From Chrysophaeum taylorii (lineage: Eukaryota; Sar; Pelagophyceae; Pelagomonadales; Pelagomonadaceae): a DNA stretch of 64,000 nucleotides. Every line of letters begins with the position of its first letter. Within the stretch, counting starts at the first letter, position 1. Where the stretch lies: assembly GCA_029834535.1 (NCBI GenBank), contig JAQMWT010000161.1, positions 61,773 to 125,772 on the forward strand. The letters are read 5' to 3'. Position numbers and translations under genes: made by a program. Positions 38,534-47,850 of this stretch are shown in pieces. Under the pieces are notes generated by a model, which saw only the letters and a list, made by a program, of their open reading frames with translations, was not told the origin of the DNA and searched no databases.

Positions 38534-39121
38534 ATGCGGGATATTCCGCTTTGGGTGGAGGACGAAGACGACGACGACCCCACGAAGAGCGTCTGGCTCG
38601 AAGGCGACAGCCTCGCGCCATATCTCGGAACACCAGCGGAGTCGCTCGACGCCGTGCTCTCGACCGCGCGCATCGACTCCACGGACGTGCTCGTGGACCT
38701 CGGCTGCGGCGACGGCCGCCTTCCGATCTGGGCCGTTGCGCGTTTTGGGGCGCGCCGTGGCGTGGGCGTCGAACTCGACGAGGATCTTGCGGCGAAAGCG
38801 GTCAAACATGCGCAAAGCCGCGGCGTCGCCGATCGCGTCCGCATCATCCACGCCGATATCGAGACGAACGACAAACTCGTCCGCGCCGCGCTCGCTGATG
38901 CGACCGTCCTCGCGCTCTTCCTTTTGCCCGAGGGTATTGCGCGCCTTGAGCCTCACCTCGTCAGACACCTCGAGGCCGATCACCAGAATCGAATCCTCTG
39001 CATCGGCTGGGCACCACCAAATCTCGAGCCCGCCAAAATCGTGCCGCTCGGCCCGTCCTCCGGTGCGGGTCTCGACGTCTTCCTCTTCGACCGATCCTCG
39101 CTTCGAACATCTGAGCAATAG
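38534..39121 (+). CDS. class I SAM-dependent methyltransferase (ATPSCKMT/FAM173-like)
   Basis: 195 residues. VLVDLGCGDGRLPIWAVARFG (51-71) is motif I that binds S-adenosylmethionine; GVGVELDEDL (75-84) supplies the ribose-binding acidic residue, and VRIIHADIE (101-109) is motif II. LFLLPEGIARLEPHL (about 127-141) follows where the family has its substrate loop. The arrangement 'LGCGDGR...G.GVELD' is typical of the FAM173 lysine methyltransferases that modify the mitochondrial ATP synthase c-subunit or ADP/ATP carrier. No membrane segment or presequence is seen in the first 30 residues, which are acidic. Substrate therefore unknown. Confidence 0.8.
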   Translation: MRDIPLWVEDEDDDDPTKSVWLEGDSLAPYLGTPAESLDAVLSTARIDSTDVLVDLGCGDGRLPIWAVARFGARRGVGVELDEDLAAKAVKHAQSRGVADRVRIIHADIETNDKLVRAALADATVLALFLLPEGIARLEPHLVRHLEADHQNRILCIGWAPPNLEPAKIVPLGPSSGAGLDVFLFDRSSLRTSEQ

Positions 39122-40089
39122 TGCCGTATCGGCGATAGAGACCCTAGCTCCGTGGTCCCAGAGCACCTGGGGATCCTTGATTTCGAGGGCCGCGCGGACC
39201 TCCGATAATTCAAACACGGTCGCGCGCGTATTATTAGTGGCCACGCGTCGACGGCACACACCAGAAACTGGGAAAACGGGACGATAGGAACATCGCGAGA
39301 CCGCTGAGATGAGAGAGAACACCCCGGACGATGATCAACGTCGTGCAACGGGAAACCACGGTGTACAACAACGCGTCGCTTCGACGTCAAAAACATCCAG
39401 GCCCATAATATTATGCCGGTAGCGACACATGACGCCCTCGCCGCTGGTCGTACAAGAGCGTAGTCGGCGGCGGGTCTTCGCCGCAGAAACCACGCACGCT
39501 TAGCTTAATTAATGCGCGGGGCTACACTCTTGGCTCCCGCCGCGTCAGCTCTTTCTTGCTCTGGCTCGTGCGTGAGCCTACCATTCCCTCGTACCTGCGC
39601 ACAGGGAGAATATCTACGCGAAGCACGACGTTGTGGAAGTCGGTTTCGTCGTCTCCGCACTCATGATGCACCAACCAGTTATCCACTCACTGCCAGTGAT
39701 GGGAAGAGGTTGTAACAGCAATTTTGCACTTTATGTGCGAACCACCATTGTAAGCTCGGCTTCGATTAGCCAATTGTTTCTTCGGAGCCAATACCGTCCA
39801 CGTCACGTTGTTTTCGTAGCGCTGCTGCACCTGCGAGACGCGCACATCAATCTTGAGATTCGGGCCTCGCCCAAGCCGAGTTCAGTGCCGCCGTCGACAG
39901 TACATGCTTGCCTTGGCGCTGTAATAATAACCAAGCATTGCTGGCAACAACCAATGTCGCCTTCGTGACATTCGGTCTCGTTGTTGAAACCGCGCCACGA
40001 TGACAATGCTACCAGTGACACGGTCCGAACTTGGATACGTAGCTGAAGTCAAGCACCACTGACAGCCGTAGCTCCACCTGCTCGAGCAC

Positions 40090-40450
40090 GAACAAACTAG
40101 AGCACTTCAGCAAACCCGAGTATTGGCCTTGGGAAAGGATTCACGCTTCTCTTGTTGCTCAAGCATGGCGAAGTGCCAAAGGCCTTCGGCCTCGTACTTC
40201 TAGCACACGACCAAGTCCTTTATCTCGTCCTCGTTCATCGCTTGGCCACGCTATAGCGCGGCTTCGACGACACGGGAATCCCGCAAACACTCCTTGGAGA
40301 TGTGCAGCCCATTGGCGGCGCCAAACACTGTATTTTTTTTTCGGCGCCCCCGAACAACAACGCGTTGGCGTCCCGAATAGCTTCGCACTGCAAATATTTC
40401 AGGCTCAAGGACCTCGTTGAGCCTGCAGGTTTGGCCGAGCCCGATCACGG
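40090..40450 (-). pseudogene. decayed coding fragment, family unknown
   Basis: On the minus strand a single frame, interrupted by two stops, reads through GQTCRLNEVLEPEIFAVRSY, then NGLHISKECLRDSRVVEAAL, then QAMNEDEIKDLVVC and KYEAEGLWHFAMLEQQEKRE. The composition is protein-like and continuous, which suggests a once working gene or transposon protein. No family was recognised. Confidence 0.4.
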
Positions 40451-40679
40451 TCTCGCATTGCCCCCGCGTGTACCCAAACTAACTAACTAACTTCAGACCT
40501 CTCCCGAGCATGGGAGCCAGGCCGGACAGGCAGGAGCCGATCCGGAATCACAGAGGAAAATCACGCAGTTGGGGCAGAGGCGAGGGACGAGGACGGACTT
40601 GTTGATGGTGGAACGCCACTGCGCGCGGTCTTGTGCGAGGTCGTGCAAAAGCGTCGCAGGCCGCGGACGTGTAGGTCCA

Positions 40680-40870
40680 CGAACAATCGACCTGTCCGTC
40701 GCGTTCTGCCCGACCGAGCGAACCCCATCCCAGCGCGGACTTTCCGGGTGCTAACCTGCCAGCCTGGGAGGCGAGCAGGCGCCGTCTCACTCCGGGATGG
40801 CCGGGGCCGCCGCAGGGAGCAAGCGTGTTAGGGGCCGTCCTCCATCGCAACCAACGGTTAGCGATCGCAG
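40680..40870 (+). repeat. dispersed non-coding repeat, partial copy 2
   Basis: Shares CCCCATCCCAGCGCG, a TTCCGG.TGC.AACC segment and CCTGGGAGGCGA with the copy at 44940-45010, and GGCCGTCCTCCATCGC with the copy at about 47812-47828. Orientation is the same as the other copies. Confidence 0.55.
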
Positions 40871-41150
40871 GGTTGCGTGTACCCAAATCAACTCATTATC
40901 CACCGCTTTACCGATTTGTAAGCTGGCGCCCTCGATCGCCACTCCATGACGTTGCGCGCGCACGACGCCGAGCTGGTGCGATGGCTAATTCGCCGGCCCC
41001 GACGACCATGCGCGCGAACCGGTCGCCGACCTTTTTGTCTTCGAGCCGCAGCGCTGACCGCTCACGCAGCGACAGCCGCCACACAGGGCCTCGAGGTTAA
41101 CCACACGTTTTCAGCCACGTTTTGTCCACAGTCGGCGCTTCTCGTCGTCT

Positions 41151-41161
41151 CTTGCGACACG
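41151..41161 (+). promoter_or_regulatory. histone promoter motif candidate (H1)
   Basis: CTTGCGACACG, identical to the 11-mer upstream of H2A and one base different from the one between H3 and H4. It lies 145 bp upstream of the H1 ATG. Confidence 0.45.
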
Positions 41162-41306
41162 AACGCCAAGACGATGGCGTCGCCCGCCGAAAAAAGTTCG
41201 AGACCCGTTTCGAACGGAAAGTACAAAGTCACCGTTAACTTCAACTAGTAGGAACTCAGATATACAACCGTCGCAGATCACAGACAGGAATCATCAAGAA
41301 CTCCTC

Positions 41307-41899
41307 ATGTCGCGGAACCCGAGCTACATCAGCATCATCCAGGAGGCGCTCGAGAGCGATGGCACCCGCAAAGGGATGTCTCTTCCGGCGCTGAAAAAGT
41401 GAGGACTCTCATCTCAGCGTCTACGTGGCGTGATCTCACTCACAGGTACTTCCAGGAGGAGCATAAGGACCTCAACTTCCAGCCACACCTCCTCCGCAAG
41501 GCGCTCAAGTCGGGCGTCGAGAAAGAAGTCATCAAGCAGACTAAGTCGCACTATCGTTTGGCGCCTGAATACAAGAAGAGGGCGTCGAAGGAAACTGAGA
41601 AGAAGGTGAAGTCTAAGTCAGTGAAGAAGACCATGACGAAGAAGGCCGCAGAGACCAAGAAACCGGCTACGAAGAAGCCCGTGGCTGCCGCGAAGAAGCC
41701 CGCTGCGAAGAAACCCATCGAAAAGAAGGCCGCGGCCGCCAAAAAAAACGCTGCAAAGAAGCCTGCTGCAGCCAAGCCCAGAACGAAGAAGCCCACCGCG
41801 GCCAAGGCCTCCACGAAGGTCACCACCACCAAACGAAAACCCGCGGTGGACAAGAAACCGGCCGCCAAGGCAAAGAAGGCCAAGATCGCCACTGACTAA
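41307..41899 (+). CDS. linker histone H1
   Basis: Two exons, 41307-41398 and 41446-41899, around a 47-nt GTGAGG...CACAG intron that restores LKKYFQEEHK; 181 residues. Residues 4-75 form the winged-helix globular domain (SYISIIQEALES...KGMSLPALKKYF...LLRKALKSGVEKEVIKQTKSHYRL). The tail from about 80 onward is Lys/Ala/Pro-rich with repeated AKKPAAKK-type units, and no acidic residues after about residue 85. It binds linker DNA and compacts nucleosomes. The single intron is notable because the transcript also carries a histone 3' stem-loop; stem-loop histone genes usually lack introns. First gene of the five-histone cluster. Confidence 0.93.
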
Positions 41900-41918
41900 C
41901 TCTTCATCTCAACTCCAT

Positions 41919-41934
41919 GGTGTTTCTTAACACC
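41919..41934 (+). terminator. histone 3' stem-loop (H1)
   Basis: GGTGTTTCTTAACACC: a perfect 6-bp stem with a 4-nt loop, 20 bp after the H1 stop codon, followed by ACCCA as in canonical histone mRNA 3' ends bound by SLBP. Confidence 0.9.
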
Positions 41935-42433
41935 ACCCATCCAATGCAGGATTGTGCGTGCGCACCTTTGTGAATGAGCAGCGCAATTCATAGAAGTATT
42001 AGCCTGAGATCTCGATTTGGGAGCACAACGGGCAATAGCTGCGAGGTGCTGCACGCCGTGGTGCTTGGCCGGTGTCGCTACGAACGTCGCTTGCGTCAGG
42101 GCCGGCCCACAACCGCCAGTTTAACGAACGACTAAAAGGACGTAAGCCGCTTTTAGCGGCGCGCCGAGCTCCGCAAGCCCATAACAGACTGCGAAACAGC
42201 GGTTAATTAGCTCTCGATCCAACCGTCCGTGTTCGTCACCTTCCGCTAAGGCAAACCCGAAGCTCCGTTGGATACGCTAAGACTTACATATATTACTACT
42301 GACACAGTGTACGAATATATGGTAGTCAATTGTTTGGAAGGTTTCGAAAAGGTGCGTCAGGTGCCGATAGTGTAAGGAAATCCTCGTGTGTTAAGTCCTT
42401 CGATTGTTGTTCGCCGCGCGTTCTCCCAACACG
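41935..42433. other. H1-H2A intergenic DNA
   Basis: About 500 bp between the H1 stem-loop and the H2A promoter motif. It contains an AT-rich TACATATATTACTAC stretch near 42285-42300. No gene was seen. Confidence 0.4.
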
Positions 42434-42444
42434 CTTGCGACACG
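42434..42444 (+). promoter_or_regulatory. histone promoter motif candidate (H2A)
   Basis: CTTGCGACACG, the same 11-mer as upstream of H1, here 38 bp before the H2A ATG. Confidence 0.45.
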
Positions 42445-42482
42445 CTTTCTTCCCCTCGCTGCAAACAAAACATCAAATCATC

Positions 42483-42887
42483 ATGTCGGGCAAAGGCAAG
42501 GGCGGACGCGGCAAGGGCAAGACTGGCACGGGCGCCGGCAAGTCGACGACAAAGTCGACCAAGGCGGGGCTGCAGTTTCCCGTGGGCCGCGTCGGCCGCT
42601 ACCTCAAGCAAGGCAAGTACGCGACGCGCATCGGCGCCGGCGCGCCGGTGTACCTCGCCGCCGTCCTCGAGTACCTTTGTGCTGAGATCCTCGAGCTCGC
42701 GGGCAACGCGGCGCGCGACAACAAGAAGTCGCGCATCATCCCGCGGCACCTCCAGCTCGCAGTGCGTAACGACGAGGAGCTCAACAAGCTCCTCGGCGGC
42801 GTCACAATCGCCTCGGGAGGCGTCCTTCCTAACATCCATGCTGTCCTCCTCCCTAAGAAGTCAAAGTCAAAGACCACCTCCTCCTAA
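42483..42887 (+). CDS. histone H2A
   Basis: 134 residues, starting at the ATG at 42483 ([15 protein letters not shown]). The core [20 protein letters not shown] and the block from [20 protein letters not shown] into [20 protein letters not shown] are standard H2A, as is [19 protein letters not shown]. The C-terminal tail ends [10 protein letters not shown] without the SQ(E/D)-hydrophobic motif of H2A.X and without H2A.Z features, so it is a canonical replication-type H2A. No intron. Confidence 0.97.
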   Translation: MSGKGKGGRGKGKTGTGAGKSTTKSTKAGLQFPVGRVGRYLKQGKYATRIGAGAPVYLAAVLEYLCAEILELAGNAARDNKKSRIIPRHLQLAVRNDEELNKLLGGVTIASGGVLPNIHAVLLPKKSKSKTTSS

Positions 42888-42916
42888 GCGCGCATACTTC
42901 ACATCACACACACACT

Positions 42917-42932
42917 GGTGCTTTTCAACACC
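42917..42932 (+). terminator. histone 3' stem-loop (H2A)
   Basis: GGTGCTTTTCAACACC, 29 bp after the stop. Five of the six stem pairs form; the fifth is C-A. It is followed by ACCC and, 13 bases on, by GAAGAAAGCGAGAG, which resembles the purine-rich histone downstream element recognised by U7 snRNA in animals. Confidence 0.85.
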
Positions 42933-43346
42933 ACCCTCATGAAGAAAGCGAGAGCATGTGGTTCTCGAACTTAAGTTTCGTTTATGATGTGGCTGCAGTA
43001 ACGCCTCGTCGCCACAATGGGATTGATTGCGGGGAACTATATATCAACGGCCACCCTTTTCGCATCATTAGTGGCCGTGACATGGTACTATCCTTATCCC
43101 CCTCTCAACCGGCGGATTGGTACTCGTCTCATCTCCAGGGAACGGAGACCCCACAGTTTGCCAAAACATACTCGTATATTGGCGAAGACCACTAGCCCTA
43201 CGCCGGCACAACAGCATCGCTAGATATTATGTTATGTCATGTTATTATTATGGTACGCAACTCCCAGGCTCAAAGAACCAAATTTGGAAAATGAATGAGC
43301 GCAGAGGAAGGAAACGGCGACGCAAAATTTATGAGCACTCGTGGGT

Positions 43347-43362
43347 AGTGTTTAAAATCACC
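43347..43362 (-). terminator. histone 3' stem-loop (H3), degenerate
   Basis: On the minus strand, GGTGATTTTAAACACT, 48 bp past the H3 stop, followed by ACCCA. The outer pair is G-T and the fifth pair is A-A, so the stem is weaker than in H1, H4 and H2B. The conserved position and flank still mark it as the same element. Confidence 0.7.
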
Positions 43363-43410
43363 CGTGGTTTGGTTGGTATTCGTCCATCGGCGACGAAACA
43401 ATCTGGTGGC

Positions 43411-43833
<423 letters not shown>

Positions 43834-43916
43834 CTAGATATGCTGCTTTCTCTCGATCTTTCACTTCTGCCTCTTGGTATTCCCGCCTAACGACCGTTGC
43901 TGCAACGTTCCTGCGG

Positions 43917-43927
43917 CTAGCGACACG
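43917..43927 (+). promoter_or_regulatory. histone promoter motif candidate (H3-H4)
   Basis: CTAGCGACACG, one base different from the 11-mers upstream of H1 and H2A, in the middle of the 214-bp H3-H4 divergent promoter. Confidence 0.4.
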
Positions 43928-44026
43928 CGATCTACGCTGTGATTCGCCAAATTGCGATGTATTCAGCGTCCTTGTATGTATTTCTCACCGGCTTACAAAG
44001 GGCAAAGATACACAACTAAGCACTAG

Positions 44027-44347
<321 letters not shown>

Positions 44348-44399
44348 GCGTCGATGTCGCGTCACTTAGGGGACCCGAGTCCTCCACTACCCACCCACC

Positions 44400-44415
44400 G
44401 GTGTTTTCGAACACC
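44400..44415 (+). terminator. histone 3' stem-loop (H4)
   Basis: GGTGTTTTCGAACACC, perfect 6-bp stem with a TTCG tetraloop, 52 bp after the H4 stop, followed by ACCC. Confidence 0.92.
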
Positions 44416-44746
44416 ACCCTCGTTGCGGAACATGAGTGTTCTTTGTGGATTCAAATTGGGGATGTTTTTTTTGAGTTTGTGTGCTTTTTCGGGACGGGCT
44501 TTGAACCTCGCTGTCTGTTTGGTGAATCTAAATGGAACTAAATGAATGCGACAAACTGAAAGTCTAAGGCAAGCGAATATTGACACTCGCTGGGAGTTCG
44601 TTCTCTCTGTGAGATTCGCCGTTTTGTTAGAGGGGGCGGAGCCATGGCGAGTGGCTTTTTCAGTAAGTCCAACGGCGAACCGTCGCGTCGACACATAACC
44701 ATCGTGGAAGAGAGCTTCTCCTAACTAAGTAGCTAATTACAAGGCC

Positions 44747-45010
44747 AGCCCGGCGCATGATGGGGCGTAGGCTAATCCCAGCGCCGCGGCGCTGAGATTA
44801 GAGTCACCGGGTATGTAGACGAGAGGCGACGAAAGGTGAGTCGGCGGAGAGTCATCATCAGGCTTGTCGCCATTCGACGCGGAGAACGCGATGTGACCGA
44901 CGACAAACTCGTCGCTGACTTTTCCATCTGAGCCCCCCCTTCCATACCCCGTCCCACTGCGAACGTTCCGGTACCAACCGGCCCGCCCGGGAGGCGAACC
45001 GGTGCCAACC
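44747..45010 (+). repeat. dispersed non-coding repeat, copy 3
   Basis: Best match to the copy at 11330-11700. Shared blocks are CAGCCCGGCGCA..ATGGGGCGT, GCTAATCCCAGCG, AAAGGTGAGTCGGCGG and CCATACCCCGTCCCACTGCGAA. It lies 330 bp after the H4 stem-loop. Confidence 0.65.
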
Positions 45011-45405
45011 TACGCCGGGCTTCTCCAGAAAGCAATAAAGCACTGACGCAGGGGGGCTCTTTAGCATACCCGCCGGGCGGACAGCGCGTCTTGCTGCGCA
45101 GCTCTCGAGGCAGCCCTCGAATAGGGGACAACTACACGTGTAGGCCGCACTAAGCTCAAACTAGGGTGAAGATTGGCGCGCACGCACAAAAGCAAAACGT
45201 GCTGGCATACCTCTCCAGGTCAGGAGGTCCTTCAAGGACGCCGTGGGATCTGCCAACAGAGCCAACGAGCATGGTCAACTATATTACACGATGGTTGCAT
45301 TCAAAGAGCCGGTCACTCAGTCCCCGGTGTGGCGGGTGCCTCTGGTTTTCGTACAGGAGCTGGCGCTGCTGCTGGGTCTCGAGGTTGGCGGCGGCGGCGT
45401 CATGT

Positions 45406-46249
45406 TTAAGCTGGGCGCTGAGTCTTGATCTTAGCACGCTGTCGCTTAATTGCCGCCCAGGCTGCTGTCAGCGCAGCATTGGACGCAGCCTCGCGTTGAT
45501 CAATGTTCCGGTGGCGCCTGCTCACTTCCAACTCGGCAATCCCATAGCGAAGGCAGCGGTCCTGGAGCTTGCCGACCTCGCGCTGGCTGGCACAGAGTTT
45601 CTTGCCCCACTCCTCATCCTTGGCTTCGAGTTCGGCACGGTGCTCGCGGCGCTGATCCTCGAGATCCCGCTGATGTTGCGCGCGTGCTGTCGCGAGTTAG
45701 TTCAGCAGGCCGTCCCTGCCGCGAGAGAGCGCGGCAAATGCAACGTTGCCAGCCGCCTGCCAACTTATTGCCGCGCTCCGTGTCTCGCTTCAGGTTGCTG
45801 CGGAGTAGAGTGACAGTCGCCACGTAATCAACTGCAATCTCGGGCTGGTTTTGATCGATTGGCCTCAACGGGCGCCGTGCAGCTGGCTTCGGCCTTTTCG
45901 ATGTCGAAGCCGGTGCCCGTCCAGACTCCGTAGCAGGCTCATCCGGGGTCCGTTTCTTGCGCTGCCGCTTGGCCGTCGCGGGAGAACTTTGCGTCTGTAT
46001 TCAGCAGTCGAGTAGGACGGGGTGTTCGGCTTGAAACCGGCGCCATCGGGCGTGAAGGCGACGTGCGTGATCGTCCGCGACCCACGCGAAATCATACATA
46101 AAGCAGTGCTCCGGGTCGCGAGAGGCCGCTTGGAACAAGACTTCACGGCTCACTCCACAGCGCTGTGATAGCACCTCGATACGCACTGCTTGCCGGTGCA
46201 AATCCTCGGATAAATCGGCCGCAAACTCGAACCGCGAAATGTCCGTCAT
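45406..46249 (-). pseudogene. recently decayed coiled-coil protein gene
   Basis: Starts with an ATG at 46249: MTDISRFEFAADLSEDLHRQ and RIEVLSQRCGVSREVLFQAA, reading to HPVLLDC and a single in-frame TGA (46001-46003). The same frame continues coherently past the stop with a Lys/Arg/Pro-rich stretch (TAKRQRKKRTPDEPA, RPIDQNQPEIAVDYVATVTL). About 45700 a frameshift leads into a strong coiled coil in another frame: HQRDLEDQRREHRAELEAKD, then ASQREVGKLQDRCLRYGIAE, to a stop at 45406. One stop and about one frameshift suggest fairly recent loss. No family recognised. An intron of 40-50 nt could also explain the frame change but not the TGA. Confidence 0.6.
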
Positions 46250-46836
46250 CCTCCGTCCCTGTAAGGCTCGTTCTCGGCGAAATTTGTAGTGATCCGCTGC
46301 ATGGTAAGGTCTCTACGGCCGTAGAGGTGATAATGATGCGCGCTTCACCTGGATGGATGCAGAGCTCGGCCACTTCGCTCGACGCACTGCTGGCCTCGGC
46401 ACCGCCGCAAAATTGGCGTGCGTGAATTTGGATAGGGGCGGAGGGTTTACGCATAGCAACCGTTAAGAATTAGGTTTCAAAGTAAGTGCGTACGAAACCC
46501 GGAACCAAGGGGTTATTAATATCCCCTTTACCGGAACCTAGGTACCACTCGAGGGTATTCGAGGGTATTGAGTTCTGTATAAATAACTAACTGTCCGTTT
46601 TCAAGGGCTCAACGGAATGTTCTTACTTTTTGGCGCGCCACGCTCCGCAGGCCCGCGACAGATCGCGCCACGCACAAGACTTGACCTCATCATTAAGCGC
46701 GTTGGTTAGAGGTGCGATCCCTTGTCGGACACCCAACAAGCCTCTTCCATCGTCGTACTCTGTCGGCGAGTGGTTGCTGTTGTGCTGTGTGCTGTCCTGA
46801 TCTTGTGCTCGCGCGCAGACAAATACTCACGAGATC
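46250..46836. other. H2B upstream region
   Basis: No gene. It contains GTATAAATA at 46577-46585, a TATA-box candidate 250 bp before the H2B ATG, and a repeated TCGAGGGTATT (46548-46569). CGCGACAGATCGCGCCACG near 46657-46675 weakly recalls the CTTGCGACACG motif of the other histone genes. Confidence 0.4.
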
Positions 46837-47190
46837 ATGGCCAAGACTCCGTCGAAGAAATCCGCCAAAGCGCCGAAGAAGTCTGCCGAGGGCAAAAAGA
46901 AGAAGGCGCGCGTAGAGACCTACTCGACCTACATCTACCGCGTCCTCAAGCAAGTCCACCCCGACACGGGCATCTCGAAGAAAGGCATGTCGATCATGAA
47001 CTCGTTCATCAACGACATATTTGAGCGCATTGCCCTCGAGGCCTCGAAACTTTCTCGCTACTCAAAGAAGCAGACCCTCTCGTCGCGCGAGATCCAGACC
47101 GCCGTCCGCCTCATGCTCCCGGGCGAGCTCTCCAAGCACGCCGTCTCCGAGGGCACCAAGGCTGTCACCAAGTTCACGTCCTCGACGTGA
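46837..47190 (+). CDS. histone H2B (copy 1, stem-loop type)
   Basis: 117 residues. N-tail Lys/Ala/Ser-rich ([20 protein letters not shown]), core starting [60 protein letters not shown] and ending [11 protein letters not shown]. The C-terminal lysine region that is ubiquitinated (AVTKFTSS) is conserved. No intron. Last gene of the five-histone cluster. It differs from the second H2B at 54956 only in a few tail residues. Confidence 0.97.
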   Translation: MAKTPSKKSAKAPKKSAEGKKKKARVETYSTYIYRVLKQVHPDTGISKKGMSIMNSFINDIFERIALEASKLSRYSKKQTLSSREIQTAVRLMLPGELSKHAVSEGTKAVTKFTSST

Positions 47191-47222
47191 ACAGAAATGA
47201 GCCCCCCACACAAAACAACAAC

Positions 47223-47238
47223 GGTGTTTCCCAACACC
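47223..47238 (+). terminator. histone 3' stem-loop (H2B copy 1)
   Basis: GGTGTTTCCCAACACC, perfect 6-bp stem with a 4-nt loop, 32 bp after the stop, followed by ACCC. Confidence 0.92.
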
Positions 47239-47689
47239 ACCCTTTCATTGCCAGACTGCATTGTATTTTTTTGATTGAGGTGAGTCTTTGTTATGGCTAG
47301 CTGTTAGGTTGTCGACGGTCGTTGTGTTTCGCGGGGTCGAGAGAAGATGTATAGGAGATGTACGATCGCCCGAGCCATTGCCGATGCGATTGTGGCTCGG
47401 GTACTTGGGTTCGTACCAGATAGTGCTTAGGCGCATCTCCCTTTCTTCCTTGTTGCCCTTGTCGGCTGAAATCCAAATTGAGAAAAGCCGATGCGGATGT
47501 AACAGTAATTTCATCACCGTCATGATGTCCGTCGCAATGTCTCAATGAACAACCGCAAAGATGTCCACAATGACGAAGGAATAAGTGCATCGCACAACGC
47601 ACGTCCCTGGTATCTGTTGGTTCGCAAACAACTCCTCTACTTTCGACTCGCTTTTGAGACCGCGCACATTCTGACTAGAAATCAACTTC

Positions 47690-47850
47690 GTCGTCAACTT
47701 CCTTTCTGCGTCCTCCGTCCATACCCCATTGCAAACGCCACGGCTGCGAACAGGTGCCAAAATACGCCTGGAGGGCCCAAGCCCTCGCAAGGCGCCGCAA
47801 GTTTATAAGACACCGTCCTCCATCGCGACCATGCGGCGCGTAATCAGGGG
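47690..47850 (+). repeat. dispersed non-coding repeat, partial copy 4
   Basis: Matches the 3' part of the copy at 11550-11700: the CTTTCTGCGTCCTCCGTCCATACCCC-like start, ACGCCTGGAGG, GCCCTCGCAAG and the CCGTCCTC end, the last also shared with 40830-40870. It lies 450 bp after the H2B stem-loop. Confidence 0.6.

Larger units (their letters stand above)
39122..41306. other. gene-poor DNA upstream of histone cluster
   Basis: 2.2 kb with no intact gene. It holds a decayed minus-strand coding piece (40090-40450) and part of the dispersed repeat (40680-40870), both listed separately. A 24-codon frame at 41174-41248 (start MASPAEKSSRPVS) lies 58 bp before the H1 start codon and could be a short upstream reading frame in the H1 leader. 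Confidence 0.4.
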
